Source of the DNA: Pseudorhizobium tarimense
Lineage (GTDB): Bacteria > Pseudomonadota > Alphaproteobacteria > Rhizobiales > Rhizobiaceae
Length of the DNA: 64,000 nt
Direction of reading: 5' to 3'
Assembly: GCF_022968135.1 (NCBI RefSeq)
Contig: NZ_JALJRA010000011.1
Location: 141,718-205,717 of the forward strand
Under the pieces are notes generated by a model. That model worked only from the letters and a program-made list of their open reading frames with translations. It ran no database searches and had not been told where the DNA came from. Made by a program: the position numbers and the translations under genes. This document shows, in pieces, positions 37,121 through 45,784 of the stretch. Numbering within the stretch: position 1 is the stretch's first letter; the number at the start of each line of letters is the position of its first letter.

Positions 37121-37366
37121 GTGCAGAGCCTCAGCGGGTGAAGGTCTTTTGGCCGATGCCCCTTTTGTGCAGCATTGAAACGCTTTGTCCGCTGGCGCAC
37201 AGGTTACGCCCTTCTTCAGTGGAATCTTCATCCTGAGCGCTGATAGGGTTGGTGCTTTTTCCAAAAGAAGCTAGAACAGGCCCTGTGCTACATCAGCAAA
37301 GGGCGGGATATATATGAGGCCTTCTGCCGCTGCGGTTGCTCACGTGATCGCTGGGGAGACTTTCTA

Positions 37367-39076
37367 GTGTCGAGAGAGGAGCGGCTGCCCCGCTTTTTCC
37401 CGACCGCTTCGATCGGAGCCTATCTGGTCGCCCTTTCGGCAGTGGTTGCTATCCCGCTTGTCGTCTTCGTCGTGTTTCTGATGATAGAGCTGGAGCGGCG
37501 AGACCGCGTCCTCCTGGCAGCGAACACCGCGGAAGACGCGCAAGTGGTGGCCCGTTCCGTCGATCGGGCGCTCCAGGACATGGCGACAACCTTGCGCATC
37601 CTCGCCGGTTCCCCGGAGCTTGATCAGGGGGACTTTCAGGCATTTCACAACCGTGTCCAGAACAGCCTGCGGTCCAACTCTCTTTACGCGATCGCGGTCG
37701 ACGCCTCCGGTCAGCAGCTGTTGAACACGCGCGTGCCGTTTGGCACGCCATTGGGGAGGACATCCAGCCCCGCGACGCTTCAAAAGGCGCTCGACAGCGG
37801 AGTGACACAGATCTCTGACGTCTTCTTCGGTCCCACCAGCGGCCGTTTCGTGTTCAACGTCGTCATCCCTCTGTCGCAGGAGATGGCGCAAAGCTCCGGC
37901 GCGGCCGCCCTCATCATCACCCAGAACGCCGAGGACCTGCAGAGGCTGCTTTCGATCGAGAGCCTGCCGCCTCAGTGGTCGGTCGCGATCCTTGACGCCG
38001 GTGGTGCGATAGTTACCTCTCTTGGGGAAAGCAATGCGTCGTCGATCAGCGCCTTCCCGGAAGAAACGATCAGGCTGATGTCTGGCGTCAATGGTACGAT
38101 TGAGGACCTGGGTGGCGAGCCGGAGCAGATCTATGGCTATGCGCAAATCGTCGGCTCGCAGTGGAAGGCGGTCGTCTGGGGACCGATCAGCACCGCACAG
38201 GCGGCGATCCTCAGCACCTCGCGGCAGTTGATCGTCGGCAGCGTCCTGTTTCTCGCGATCGGCATGTTGTGCGGCTATCTCATTGCCCGCCAGCTTCGCA
38301 TCCCGATCCGCCAGATTGCGGAGATGGCGGAGCGCATCGGCAGGGGAGAGATCGTCCCTCCGGTGGAAACCCGGATCCGGGAGGCGAACCAGATCTCGGT
38401 CGCACTGTCCAACGCCTCTTTCGACAGGAGCCAGGCCGAAGACAAGATGCACTTCATCCTGCACGAGCTCGTGCACCGGACGAAGAACATCCTGACGCTG
38501 GTTCAGGCGATGATGCGTCAGCTGGCGCGGCAAGGCGACAGCATGGAGGAGTTCCAGAAGGCGATCTCGACACGTCTGCAGGGCCTCGGCCGCTCCATCG
38601 AGGTCCTTGCGAGCGAGCAGTGGGTCGGCGTGCCGTTGAAGCGGCTGGTGACCATCCAGCTCGAGACATTCGCCGAAGCCTCCAACCGTGTGGAGCTTGA
38701 TGGGGAAGATATCGCGCTGAAAGCGGAGGCGGTGCAGAATCTCGGCCTCGTCCTGCACGAGCTTGCCACCAACTCGCTCAAATACGGCGCCCTTTCCGTC
38801 CCAGAGGGCAAGGTGATCGTTTCGTGGCGACAGGACGCTCCATCGGATCTGCAATCTCTTCTCCGGCTCACGTGGAAAGAAGTGGGCGGTCCACCGGCGA
38901 AAGAACCGGAAAGGACCGGCTTCGGCACGAAGATCATCAGACGCCACGCAGAGGCTTCCTTCGGCGGTAAGGTCGACATCCGCTATGATGCGAGCGGGTT
39001 CTCGTGGATACTGGTGGCGCCGCGCGAGGCATTCGAGCGAAATTTGGTCGAAGCCATTCCAGAGCTGGTGGACTGA
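37367..39076 (+). CDS. HWE-family sensor histidine kinase, membrane-bound
   Basis: 569 residues from GTG 37367. TM1 about 19-40, periplasmic Cache-type sensor about 45-280, TM2 about 288-306, HAMP about 307-360, then the HWE kinase core: phospho-acceptor His370 in LVHRTKNILTLVQAM, N-box HELATNSLKYGALS and the Trp/Glu motif LTWKEVGGPP followed by GFGTKIIRR. HWE kinases are among those that phosphorylate PhyR in the alphaproteobacterial general stress response. Its position in a cluster of EcfG-type promoters makes it a candidate stress sensor (inference). No response regulator is adjacent. Confidence 0.88.
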   Translation: MSREERLPRFFPTASIGAYLVALSAVVAIPLVVFVVFLMIELERRDRVLLAANTAEDAQVVARSVDRALQDMATTLRILAGSPELDQGDFQAFHNRVQNSLRSNSLYAIAVDASGQQLLNTRVPFGTPLGRTSSPATLQKALDSGVTQISDVFFGPTSGRFVFNVVIPLSQEMAQSSGAAALIITQNAEDLQRLLSIESLPPQWSVAILDAGGAIVTSLGESNASSISAFPEETIRLMSGVNGTIEDLGGEPEQIYGYAQIVGSQWKAVVWGPISTAQAAILSTSRQLIVGSVLFLAIGMLCGYLIARQLRIPIRQIAEMAERIGRGEIVPPVETRIREANQISVALSNASFDRSQAEDKMHFILHELVHRTKNILTLVQAMMRQLARQGDSMEEFQKAISTRLQGLGRSIEVLASEQWVGVPLKRLVTIQLETFAEASNRVELDGEDIALKAEAVQNLGLVLHELATNSLKYGALSVPEGKVIVSWRQDAPSDLQSLLRLTWKEVGGPPAKEPERTGFGTKIIRRHAEASFGGKVDIRYDASGFSWILVAPREAFERNLVEAIPELVD

Positions 39077-39091
39077 GGAAAAGCTCTGACA

Positions 39092-39116
39092 GGAACGAAG
39101 CGAGCCAGACTTCGTT
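39092..39116 (+). promoter_or_regulatory. EcfG-type promoter for topoisomerase IB
   Basis: GGAAC (39092-39096), 16-base spacer, exact CGTT (39113-39116). The start codon is only 10 bases after the -10, so the transcript should be leaderless or nearly so. Confidence 0.78.
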
Positions 39117-39125
39117 CTAAGGCCC

Positions 39126-40217
39126 ATGGATGTCACAGCTTTCTCCGCTCCAGATGAGCAATCGCTCAAGGCAATCGGTCTCACCTATGTGAGTGATACC
39201 CAACCCGGCATCCGGCGTTCGCGCGCCGGACGGGGTTTCTGCTACCGTCTGCCGGACGGCAAGCTCCTGACCGATCCGGAGGAGAAGCAGAGAATTGCGG
39301 CTCTAGGCTTGCCGCCGGCCTATGAGAATGTGTGGATCTGCATGGACCCCCAGGGGCATCTCCAGGCGACCGGCTATGACGCTCGGGGCCGCAAGCAGTA
39401 CCGCTATCACACGGCGTGGCAGAGCCACCGCAGCGAGCTGAAGTACGACCAGCTGGTCCGCTTCGGCGAGGTCCTGCCGCGCATCCGCCGCCGGATCGAG
39501 CGGGATCTTGCGCTTGGGCTGGACCACCAGGAAGCCGTGCTCGCTGCGATCGTGGCCCTGATGGATACCGCTCATCTGAGGGTCGGAAACCGCGCCTACG
39601 CGAAGGAAAATCGGACCTACGGAGCAACGACGCTCCTGAAGCGCCATATGAAACTCTCTGACGAAGCGGTGGTGCTCAAGTTCACGGCCAAGGGCGGCAA
39701 GAAGGTCAGCCATACGATCAAGCACCCGCGCCTTCAGCGCATCTTCGAAGAAATCGCGGATCTTCCCGGGCGTCAGTTGTTCTCGTGGCCGGACGAGCAC
39801 GGTACGGCTCACCCCGTCGATTCGGGCCGCTTGAATGCGTACCTGTCCACAATTGCCGGATTTCCCGTCTCCGCCAAGACGTTTCGGACCTGGGGCGGCA
39901 CGCTGGCGGGGTTCAGTGCGGTTTGTCAGGCGGTCAAGGAGGGACAGAAGCCAAAGGTGAAGCTCATCTGCCACGCAGCGTCCGAGCGGCTGCACAACAC
40001 GCCGGCGGTGTGCCGGTCGAGCTACATTCACCCGGCTATTCTCGGCCTGGTCGAGGACCATTCGCCGCTGCAGAAGATATTTACTCAGCCGGTGAATGCA
40101 GGCGGGCTTCGAGGTTTGCGGGCTGAGGAGAAGCGCCTTCTTGCGTTTCTCCGGGAGGCAGCGGGCGATGTCGTTGCGGCCGCCGCGGCAGAAGACTTGG
40201 CGACCGCAACAGAGTAG
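39126..40217 (+). CDS. DNA topoisomerase IB (poxvirus-like)
   Basis: 363 residues. N-terminal DNA-binding domain (about 25-90, with GRGFCYRLPDGKLL and GLPPAYENVWICMDPQGHLQATG). The catalytic domain has DARGRKQYRYH, the RVGNRAYAKENRTYGATTLLKRH block, a KFTAKGGKK strand and the active-site tyrosine in CRSSYIHPAILG (about residue 298). It relaxes supercoils through a 3'-phosphotyrosine link. The next in-frame ATG is deep in the domain, so ATG 39126 is required. Control by the stress promoter fits a DNA-protection role. Confidence 0.9.
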   Translation: MDVTAFSAPDEQSLKAIGLTYVSDTQPGIRRSRAGRGFCYRLPDGKLLTDPEEKQRIAALGLPPAYENVWICMDPQGHLQATGYDARGRKQYRYHTAWQSHRSELKYDQLVRFGEVLPRIRRRIERDLALGLDHQEAVLAAIVALMDTAHLRVGNRAYAKENRTYGATTLLKRHMKLSDEAVVLKFTAKGGKKVSHTIKHPRLQRIFEEIADLPGRQLFSWPDEHGTAHPVDSGRLNAYLSTIAGFPVSAKTFRTWGGTLAGFSAVCQAVKEGQKPKVKLICHAASERLHNTPAVCRSSYIHPAILGLVEDHSPLQKIFTQPVNAGGLRGLRAEEKRLLAFLREAAGDVVAAAAAEDLATATE

Positions 40218-40220
40218 TAC

Positions 40221-40781
40221 CTAAGCCGCCCGGCGGTCGTGGCGGCCTTCCTTCACCTCTTCGACAATCTTGGCGACAAAGGCATCCAAGTCCTTCGGCG
40301 AACGCGACGTGATGATGCCGTTGTCCACCACGACCTCCTCGTCGACCCACTGAGCACCCGCATTGCGCACATCCGTCTTGATCGAGGGGTAGGAGGTTGC
40401 GCGGCGGCCGCGCAGGGCATCGGCCTCGACCAGCAGCCAGGGTGCATGGCAGATCGCCGCTACCGGCTTTCCGCTCCTGACGAAGTCGCGAACGATGCGC
40501 ATCGCATCCTCGTTCGTACGAAGCACATCCGGGTTGATCTGGCCGCCGGGCATGACAATCGCGTCGAACTCCTCGACCTTCACATCGGACGCGACGAGAT
40601 CGACGTCGACGCTATCACCCCAGTCGGTTTCGTCCCAGCTCTTGATCTGGCCGCTCTTGGCCGATGCAATCTTCACTTCTGCGCCTTGTTCGCGCAATTT
40701 CTCAAGCGGCACGCGCAGCTCCGAACGCTCGTAACCGTCGGTCGCAAGAATAAGAATGGAAGCAGACTTGATGTCAGCCAT
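40221..40781 (-). CDS. DJ-1/PfpI family protein (type 1 glutamine amidotransferase-like)
   Basis: 186 residues from ATG 40781 (longer frame rejected: no ribosome site). DJ-1/PfpI fold with FDAIVMPGGQINPD and the nucleophile Cys in AAICHAPWLLVEAD (about residue 110). Members include protease, chaperone and glyoxalase-type stress proteins. It lies 31 bases downstream of a small gene on the same strand that has an EcfG-type promoter, so it is probably the second gene of that stress operon. Confidence 0.87.
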   Translation of the reverse strand: MADIKSASILILATDGYERSELRVPLEKLREQGAEVKIASAKSGQIKSWDETDWGDSVDVDLVASDVKVEEFDAIVMPGGQINPDVLRTNEDAMRIVRDFVRSGKPVAAICHAPWLLVEADALRGRRATSYPSIKTDVRNAGAQWVDEEVVVDNGIITSRSPKDLDAFVAKIVEEVKEGRHDRRAA

Positions 40782-40812
40782 TAGGTTACTCCTAAATGTC
40801 TCGATGAGGGTT

Positions 40813-41007
40813 TTACAGTCGACCGGTAGACAGATCCCGGCCGTTGATCGATGCAGGCACGCTGATTTCCTCCTGCGGTCGCTTCGGAAGAGGCAGTTCA
40901 ACGGCCTCCGGAACGAGGACCTGAACATCCTCACCGTGCTGCTCGTGAGCTTTGCTTTCGCTGATCCGGTGGAACTTTCCGAAAAGTCGCTGAAGGAAAG
41001 TCTGCAT
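40813..41007 (-). CDS. Hypothetical small protein (64 aa)
   Basis: 64 residues from ATG 41007, which is eight bases after AGGA; ATG 41016 is too close to that site. A short basic N-terminal helix (MQTFLQRLFGKFHRI) precedes an acidic, proline-containing tail. No recognised domain. An EcfG-type box at 41052-41076 and the DJ-1 gene immediately downstream support it being real. Confidence 0.55.
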   Translation of the reverse strand: MQTFLQRLFGKFHRISESKAHEQHGEDVQVLVPEAVELPLPKRPQEEISVPASINGRDLSTGRL

Positions 41008-41051
41008 CGCTCTCATCCTTTCTGTCGAAAGGGCCTTTGCCCGTGTCGAGA

Positions 41052-41076
41052 AACCCGCTTCGCCGGCATTCGTTCC
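41052..41076 (-). promoter_or_regulatory. EcfG-type promoter for the 64-aa gene and DJ-1 operon
   Basis: Minus strand GGAAC (41076-41072), 16-base spacer, GGTT (41055-41052), 45 bases before ATG 41007. Confidence 0.68.
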
Positions 41077-41116
41077 CGTGGCCAAATACGTTGTTACTAA
41101 AGTTGATACTGTGTCT

Positions 41117-41141
41117 GGAACAAAAGACACGTCACAGCGTT
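41117..41141 (+). promoter_or_regulatory. EcfG-type promoter for the caa3-type oxidase operon
   Basis: GGAAC (41117-41121), 16-base spacer, exact CGTT (41138-41141), 44 bases before the coxB GTG. It is back-to-back with the minus-strand box at 41052-41076. Confidence 0.78.
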
Positions 41142-41184
41142 TGCCCCCGGTTGTCCGTGGCGAAGCCGCGGAGGGGAGCTAGAC

Positions 41185-42258
41185 GTGTCAGGGGGTCGTT
41201 TGTACGGCGGAGCAAGTCTGCACGACGGAATGTCTCGTATCGGCGGAGCGTATCTCAGCAGATCTGCACAACGTGGTGCAGTGCTTCGGGCGGCGCTGCT
41301 CTTCGGCTGCATCCCTCTTTCCTCTTGTTCCGGCGTCCAGTCGGCCCTGGATCCCGCGGGACCGGAAGCTGCAAATGTTGCCACCCTTTTCTACGTGATG
41401 CTCGTCGGCGGTTCCTTGATCTGGATTGGTGTCGTCGGAGTTCTCGCATATGCCTCCCGGCTCGGAAGAGAGCCGCATTCCGAGAGGATGGCCGGGTGGG
41501 TCATCCTGCTTTGCGGCGCCGTCGGCCCGGCCGTGATTCTTGGCGCTCTCCTGTCCTATGCAGTCTGGTTGATGCCCAATCTGCGGCCTTGGACCTCTTC
41601 GGGGGAACCTGGCCTCCGGCAGATCGAGGTCACGGGAGAGCAATTCTGGTGGCGGGCCCGCTACCTTGATCCATCGGGTGCGCCTCTTTTCGAGGCTGCC
41701 AACGAGATCGTGATGCCAGTTGGCGAAAGGGTGCTGTTCACGCTCAAGTCGCCGGACGTCATTCACTCGTTCTGGATCCCGTCGCTTGGCGGCAAGATGG
41801 ATGCGATCCCCGGACGCATCAATGCGGTGACGCTGGAGGCTTCGAAGGCTGGCCTCTATCGCGGTGCCTGCGCTGAGTTCTGTGGTCCTTCTCACGCGCT
41901 GATGGCCTTTACCGTCAAGGCGGTGGAGCCGGCCGCTTTCGAGGAATGGTTGGACGAAAGGGCTGCCGTTGATCGGCCGTCGGATGCGGAGGGGCTCGCT
42001 GTCTTCCTCCGCCACGGTTGTGGCGCCTGCCATACCATTGCCGGGACGCAGGCTAACGGCGAGATCGGTCCCAACCTTACGGCCGTCGGCGCTCGCGAAA
42101 CCATAGCAGCCGGAACGCTCCCCAACACCACAGAAGCGATCGCCCGCTTCATCAGGAACCCTGAGGAAATCAAGCCCGGCGTTCACATGCCAGCCTTCGA
42201 TATGCTTCCGGACGGGGATGTGGAGATGATTGCCGCTTACTTGAAGGGACTGAAATGA
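41185..42258 (+). CDS. coxB: Cytochrome c oxidase subunit II with fused cytochrome c domain (caa3 type)
   Basis: 357 residues from GTG 41185 with GGAGGGGAGC upstream. A lipoprotein-like signal (LLFGCIPLSSC, about 37-47), two membrane helices (about 65-90 and 105-130), the CuA domain with CAEFCGPSHALM (about 232-243; Cys, Cys, His, Met ligands) and a C-terminal cytochrome c domain with heme motif CGACH (about 277-281) and a later Met ligand. The fused cytochrome identifies a caa3-type oxidase. First gene of a five-gene operon. Confidence 0.93.
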   Translation: MSGGRLYGGASLHDGMSRIGGAYLSRSAQRGAVLRAALLFGCIPLSSCSGVQSALDPAGPEAANVATLFYVMLVGGSLIWIGVVGVLAYASRLGREPHSERMAGWVILLCGAVGPAVILGALLSYAVWLMPNLRPWTSSGEPGLRQIEVTGEQFWWRARYLDPSGAPLFEAANEIVMPVGERVLFTLKSPDVIHSFWIPSLGGKMDAIPGRINAVTLEASKAGLYRGACAEFCGPSHALMAFTVKAVEPAAFEEWLDERAAVDRPSDAEGLAVFLRHGCGACHTIAGTQANGEIGPNLTAVGARETIAAGTLPNTTEAIARFIRNPEEIKPGVHMPAFDMLPDGDVEMIAAYLKGLK

Positions 42259-44765
42259 CCAAGGCGCTCGGCAACTTCTCTGCGGAAGAGCGCGCGGCGC
42301 AGGAAGAGCGGCTGCGCAAGGTGTGGAAGACCCCTGGCGGCTGGCGGTACTGGACCTCTGTCAACAACAGTGAAATCGGTCTCTGGTATGGCGTGGCCGC
42401 CTTCGGGTTCATGCTGTTTGCCGGCGTTCTCGCCCTGCTGATGCGGCTGCAGCTTGCCGTGCCGGACAATGATCTTTTCTCCGTAGAGTTCTTCAATCAG
42501 GCATTCACCCTGCATGGCACGGTGATGATGTTCCTGTTCGCGGTGCCCATCTTCGAAGCGATTGCCATCTACCTTTTGCCGTCGCTGCTCGGGGCCCGCG
42601 AGTTGCCGTTCCCGCGCCTTTCGGCGTTTGGCTTCTGGAGTTTCCTGCTTGGCGGCATCTTCGTCTGCGGCTCCATCTTCTTCAACTCTGCGCCGAACGC
42701 CGGCTGGTTCATGTATCCCCCGCTGGCGACGAAGGAGGAATATTCCGGCATCGGTGCAGACATCTGGCTTCTCGGGCTTTCCTTCATCGAGGTTGCCTCC
42801 ATTGCTGCGGCAGTGGAGATCATCGTCGGGATCATGAAGTGCCGCGCGCCGGGGATGCGCATCAACATGATGCCGATGTTTGCCTGGTACCTGCTCATCG
42901 TCGCCGGCATGATCCTGTTTGCCTTCCCGCCGCTGATCGCAGGCGACCTCCTGTTCGAGATGGAGCGCATGTTCCACTGGCCCTTCTTCGATTCGGAGCG
43001 GGGAGGGGATCCGCTCCTGTGGCAGCACCTGTTCTGGATCTTCGGCCATCCTGAGGTCTACATCATCTTCCTGCCCGCAATCGCGCTGATGGCGATGATC
43101 GTGCCGACCTTTGCCCAGCGCCCGATCGTCGGCTATTCATGGATCGTCCTTGCGGCTGTGGGAACTGGCTTTCTCAGTTTCGGGCTGTGGGTGCACCACA
43201 TGTTCGCGACGGGTTTGCCCCAGATATCGCTGGCCTTCTTTTCGGCCGCATCCGAGGCGGTCGTCATCCCCACGGGCGTGCAGATCTTCGTCTTCATCGC
43301 CACCATGCTGGCCGGACGCGTCATCTTTTCCGTCCCGATGCTCTTTGGGGCGGGCGGGCTCGTCATCTTCGTAATCGGCGGCCTTACGGGTGTCATGGTG
43401 GCGCTGGCGCCGTTCGACTGGCAGGCGCATGATACATACTTCGTCGTAGCGCATCTGCATTACGTGCTGATCGGAGGGATGCTGTTTCCGGTGGTTGCCG
43501 GCATCTATTACTACTTCCCCTTCGTGACGGGTTGGCGGTTGAGCGACGCCTGGGGGAAAGTCGCGTTCTGGCTGATGTTCACTGGTTTCAACATCGCCTT
43601 CTTCCCAATGCATTTCTCCGGCCTGCGCGGCATGCCGCGACGCGTCTTCACCTATCCGGAAGACATAGGATGGGACTGGTTCAACCTCATCTCGACGATC
43701 GGAGCTTTCATCTTCGCTTCCGGGGTCCTCACTGTGGTGGCGGATATGTTCCGTCCCAAGGTAAAGCTCGACACGCTCAACCCGTGGAAGGCAGGCACCC
43801 TCGAATGGACCAACAATCCCGATGAGAACTGGGGCATGCGCTCTGTCCCCATCATCACCAGCCGCTACCCGCTCTGGGACCAGCCCAATCTTCAGCGGGA
43901 CATCGAAGAAGCGCGCTACTACCTTCCGGACGCAAAGTCCGGACGGCGGGAAACGCTGGTCACGTCGGTCCTCGATGCCGAGCCGATTCAGTGTCTGCGG
44001 GTGGGGGGGACATCTTATGTGACGATCGTCGCGGCGATGTCTCTCGGCGGCGTCTTTATCGCGCTCACGTTCCACTGGTGGCTGATCACGGCAATCTGCG
44101 GGGTGATCACCCTGGGTGCGATCCTCTACTGGCTGTGGACCGGAACCGCAGAGATACCGGAAGCGCCGGAGATGGATGTCGGCATGGGCGAGAGTCTGCC
44201 GATCTACGTGTCGGGCCCACCTTCCGTGGGCTGGTGGGCGATGTTCATCACCATGGTCGGCGACGGCACAGCTTTTGCCAGCCTTGTCTTCGGCTACTTC
44301 TTTTACTGGACTATCCATGGTGACTTCACCAACGGCATCGAAGGGCCGGGCGTCCTTTGGCCGGTGATTGCGATCAACCTGTTTGTCCTTTCCTGGCTCC
44401 TAATGCTGCGTGCCCGCCATCTGAACCGTGCCGGTCGTCTCGATGAGGCTAGAGTGGCACTTGTGGGGGCAACTTTCATCGCATTGGGTGGCTCGGCAGC
44501 CGGCCTTGCGGGCCCCTATGTCCACGGGATGGATCCAACCGCCCACGTCTACCCGGCGATCGTCTGGATCATCGCCATCTGGACTGTGGTCCATGCCGCC
44601 GCCGGCTGCATCATGCAGCTCTATTGCCTGGCAAGAAGCCTGGCCGGCAGAATGACGGCGCGTTACGATCAGGACATCATCAACGTTACGCTCTACTGGC
44701 ACTTCCTGACGGTCACCGCAGTGGTCGCATTCGGTATCATAGGCCTCTTTCCGGTGGTGAGGTGA
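42255..44765 (+). CDS. Cytochrome c oxidase subunit I fused to subunit III
   Basis: 836 residues. Subunit I part (about 1-580): heme a/CuB ligands in FTLHGTVMMFLF, the His-Tyr cross-link motif FGHPEVYIIFLPA, WVHHMFATG and AHLHYVLIGG. Subunit III part (about 620-836): GWWAMFITMVGDGTAFASLVFGY and seven-helix-type hydrophobicity. The I-III fusion is typical of caa3 oxidases. The start overlaps the coxB stop (ATGA). Confidence 0.93.
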   Translation: MTKALGNFSAEERAAQEERLRKVWKTPGGWRYWTSVNNSEIGLWYGVAAFGFMLFAGVLALLMRLQLAVPDNDLFSVEFFNQAFTLHGTVMMFLFAVPIFEAIAIYLLPSLLGARELPFPRLSAFGFWSFLLGGIFVCGSIFFNSAPNAGWFMYPPLATKEEYSGIGADIWLLGLSFIEVASIAAAVEIIVGIMKCRAPGMRINMMPMFAWYLLIVAGMILFAFPPLIAGDLLFEMERMFHWPFFDSERGGDPLLWQHLFWIFGHPEVYIIFLPAIALMAMIVPTFAQRPIVGYSWIVLAAVGTGFLSFGLWVHHMFATGLPQISLAFFSAASEAVVIPTGVQIFVFIATMLAGRVIFSVPMLFGAGGLVIFVIGGLTGVMVALAPFDWQAHDTYFVVAHLHYVLIGGMLFPVVAGIYYYFPFVTGWRLSDAWGKVAFWLMFTGFNIAFFPMHFSGLRGMPRRVFTYPEDIGWDWFNLISTIGAFIFASGVLTVVADMFRPKVKLDTLNPWKAGTLEWTNNPDENWGMRSVPIITSRYPLWDQPNLQRDIEEARYYLPDAKSGRRETLVTSVLDAEPIQCLRVGGTSYVTIVAAMSLGGVFIALTFHWWLITAICGVITLGAILYWLWTGTAEIPEAPEMDVGMGESLPIYVSGPPSVGWWAMFITMVGDGTAFASLVFGYFFYWTIHGDFTNGIEGPGVLWPVIAINLFVLSWLLMLRARHLNRAGRLDEARVALVGATFIALGGSAAGLAGPYVHGMDPTAHVYPAIVWIIAIWTVVHAAAGCIMQLYCLARSLAGRMTARYDQDIINVTLYWHFLTVTAVVAFGIIGLFPVVR

Positions 44766-44768
44766 GCG

Positions 44769-45152
44769 ATGAAACGCCTGCTACCAAAGGAAGTCGAAAC
44801 GCTCTGGACGCTCTTCACCGCTCCAACTGTTTGGGCATTCCATTTCATCGTCTGCTATGTCGTCGTCGCCATCTATTGTGAGAAGGCGCTCGTGTGGAGC
44901 ATCGACTTCAACGCGATCAGGATCGGTCTCGGGATCTTTACCCTGATGGCATTGGCAATGATCCTGCTGTCGGCTTACCTTGCCTGGCGGCAGTGGGGTT
45001 TTGGCTCTGGAGATCCGCCTCATTCGCAGGCGACGGATCAGGACCGCCGGCTGTTTCAGGGTTTTGCCACGCTTCTTCTCTCGGGCCTCAGCTTCGTTGC
45101 GGTTGTCTATGTGGCTATACCGCTGATCTTCATCGCGGGGTGCCAGATATGA
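44769..45152 (+). CDS. Hypothetical membrane protein of the caa3 oxidase operon (127 aa)
   Basis: 127 residues, with three hydrophobic helices (about 17-38, 49-72, 97-122). It lies three bases after the oxidase I-III stop and its own stop overlaps the ctaG start, so it belongs to the operon. It resembles short proteins seen in rhizobial caa3 clusters; it may be a subunit IV-like or assembly component (inference). Confidence 0.8.
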   Translation: MKRLLPKEVETLWTLFTAPTVWAFHFIVCYVVVAIYCEKALVWSIDFNAIRIGLGIFTLMALAMILLSAYLAWRQWGFGSGDPPHSQATDQDRRLFQGFATLLLSGLSFVAVVYVAIPLIFIAGCQI

Positions 45153-45784
45153 GGCAGGTGTGCCTTTATCTCGGGCTCCTGCTGCTCGCGCTCCTGTGGG
45201 GCGGCGTTCTGGCGTTCGGGGAACGTGAGTCGTTTTCAATCCATATGATCATCCATATGGGCGTGGTCGCGGGTGCGGCCCCCCTCCTTGCCATCGGCCT
45301 AAGTGGTTCCCGGTCGGACCTTTCAATGCGCTGGCCGTGGTTCACACCGGTTGCGGCGTCGATGGTGGAACTGGCCGCCGTTTGGGGCTGGCATCTGCCG
45401 GCTGCACGGGAACTGGCCGAAAGCTCCTGGATTGTGACTGCTCTGGAGCAGGTCACGTTTCTCAGCGCCGGCCTGCTGCTCTGGCTGTCCTGTCTAGGCG
45501 GGGCTGCTGACGGACGAGAGGGAAGGCGCCTCGCTGGTATCTTCGGTCTTCTGTTTACGTCCATGCACATGACGCTGCTGGGAGCACTACTCGCACTCTC
45601 GCCGCGTCCGCTCTACGGCGATACGGAGGTATCTTGTTTCGGCGTACCGCTTTCAGCAGCGGTGGATCAGCAGGCGGGCGGGGTCGTCATGCTGCTGGTT
45701 GGTGCCGCGGCATACCTCGCCGGTGGTGTCACCCTGCTCGCCACGACGCTCGAGCCGCGCACCACAACAGGAGGCCGCCTTTGA
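45149..45784 (+). CDS. ctaG: CtaG-type (caa3_CtaG) cytochrome c oxidase assembly protein
   Basis: 211 residues from ATG 45149, overlapping the previous stop (ATGA). The open frame continues far upstream as a shadow of the 127-aa gene. About six hydrophobic segments with conserved His residues in FSIHMIIHMGVVAGAAPLL and TSMHMTLLGALLALSPRPLY, typical of the Bacillus-type CtaG involved in copper or subunit assembly for caa3 oxidase. Confidence 0.85.
   Translation: MRQVCLYLGLLLLALLWGGVLAFGERESFSIHMIIHMGVVAGAAPLLAIGLSGSRSDLSMRWPWFTPVAASMVELAAVWGWHLPAARELAESSWIVTALEQVTFLSAGLLLWLSCLGGAADGREGRRLAGIFGLLFTSMHMTLLGALLALSPRPLYGDTEVSCFGVPLSAAVDQQAGGVVMLLVGAAAYLAGGVTLLATTLEPRTTTGGRL

Noticed and set aside
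37364..39184. 606-codon minus-strand open frame
   Set aside because: It lies entirely antisense to the HWE kinase, whose domains are unmistakable; long antisense frames are common in high-GC DNA.
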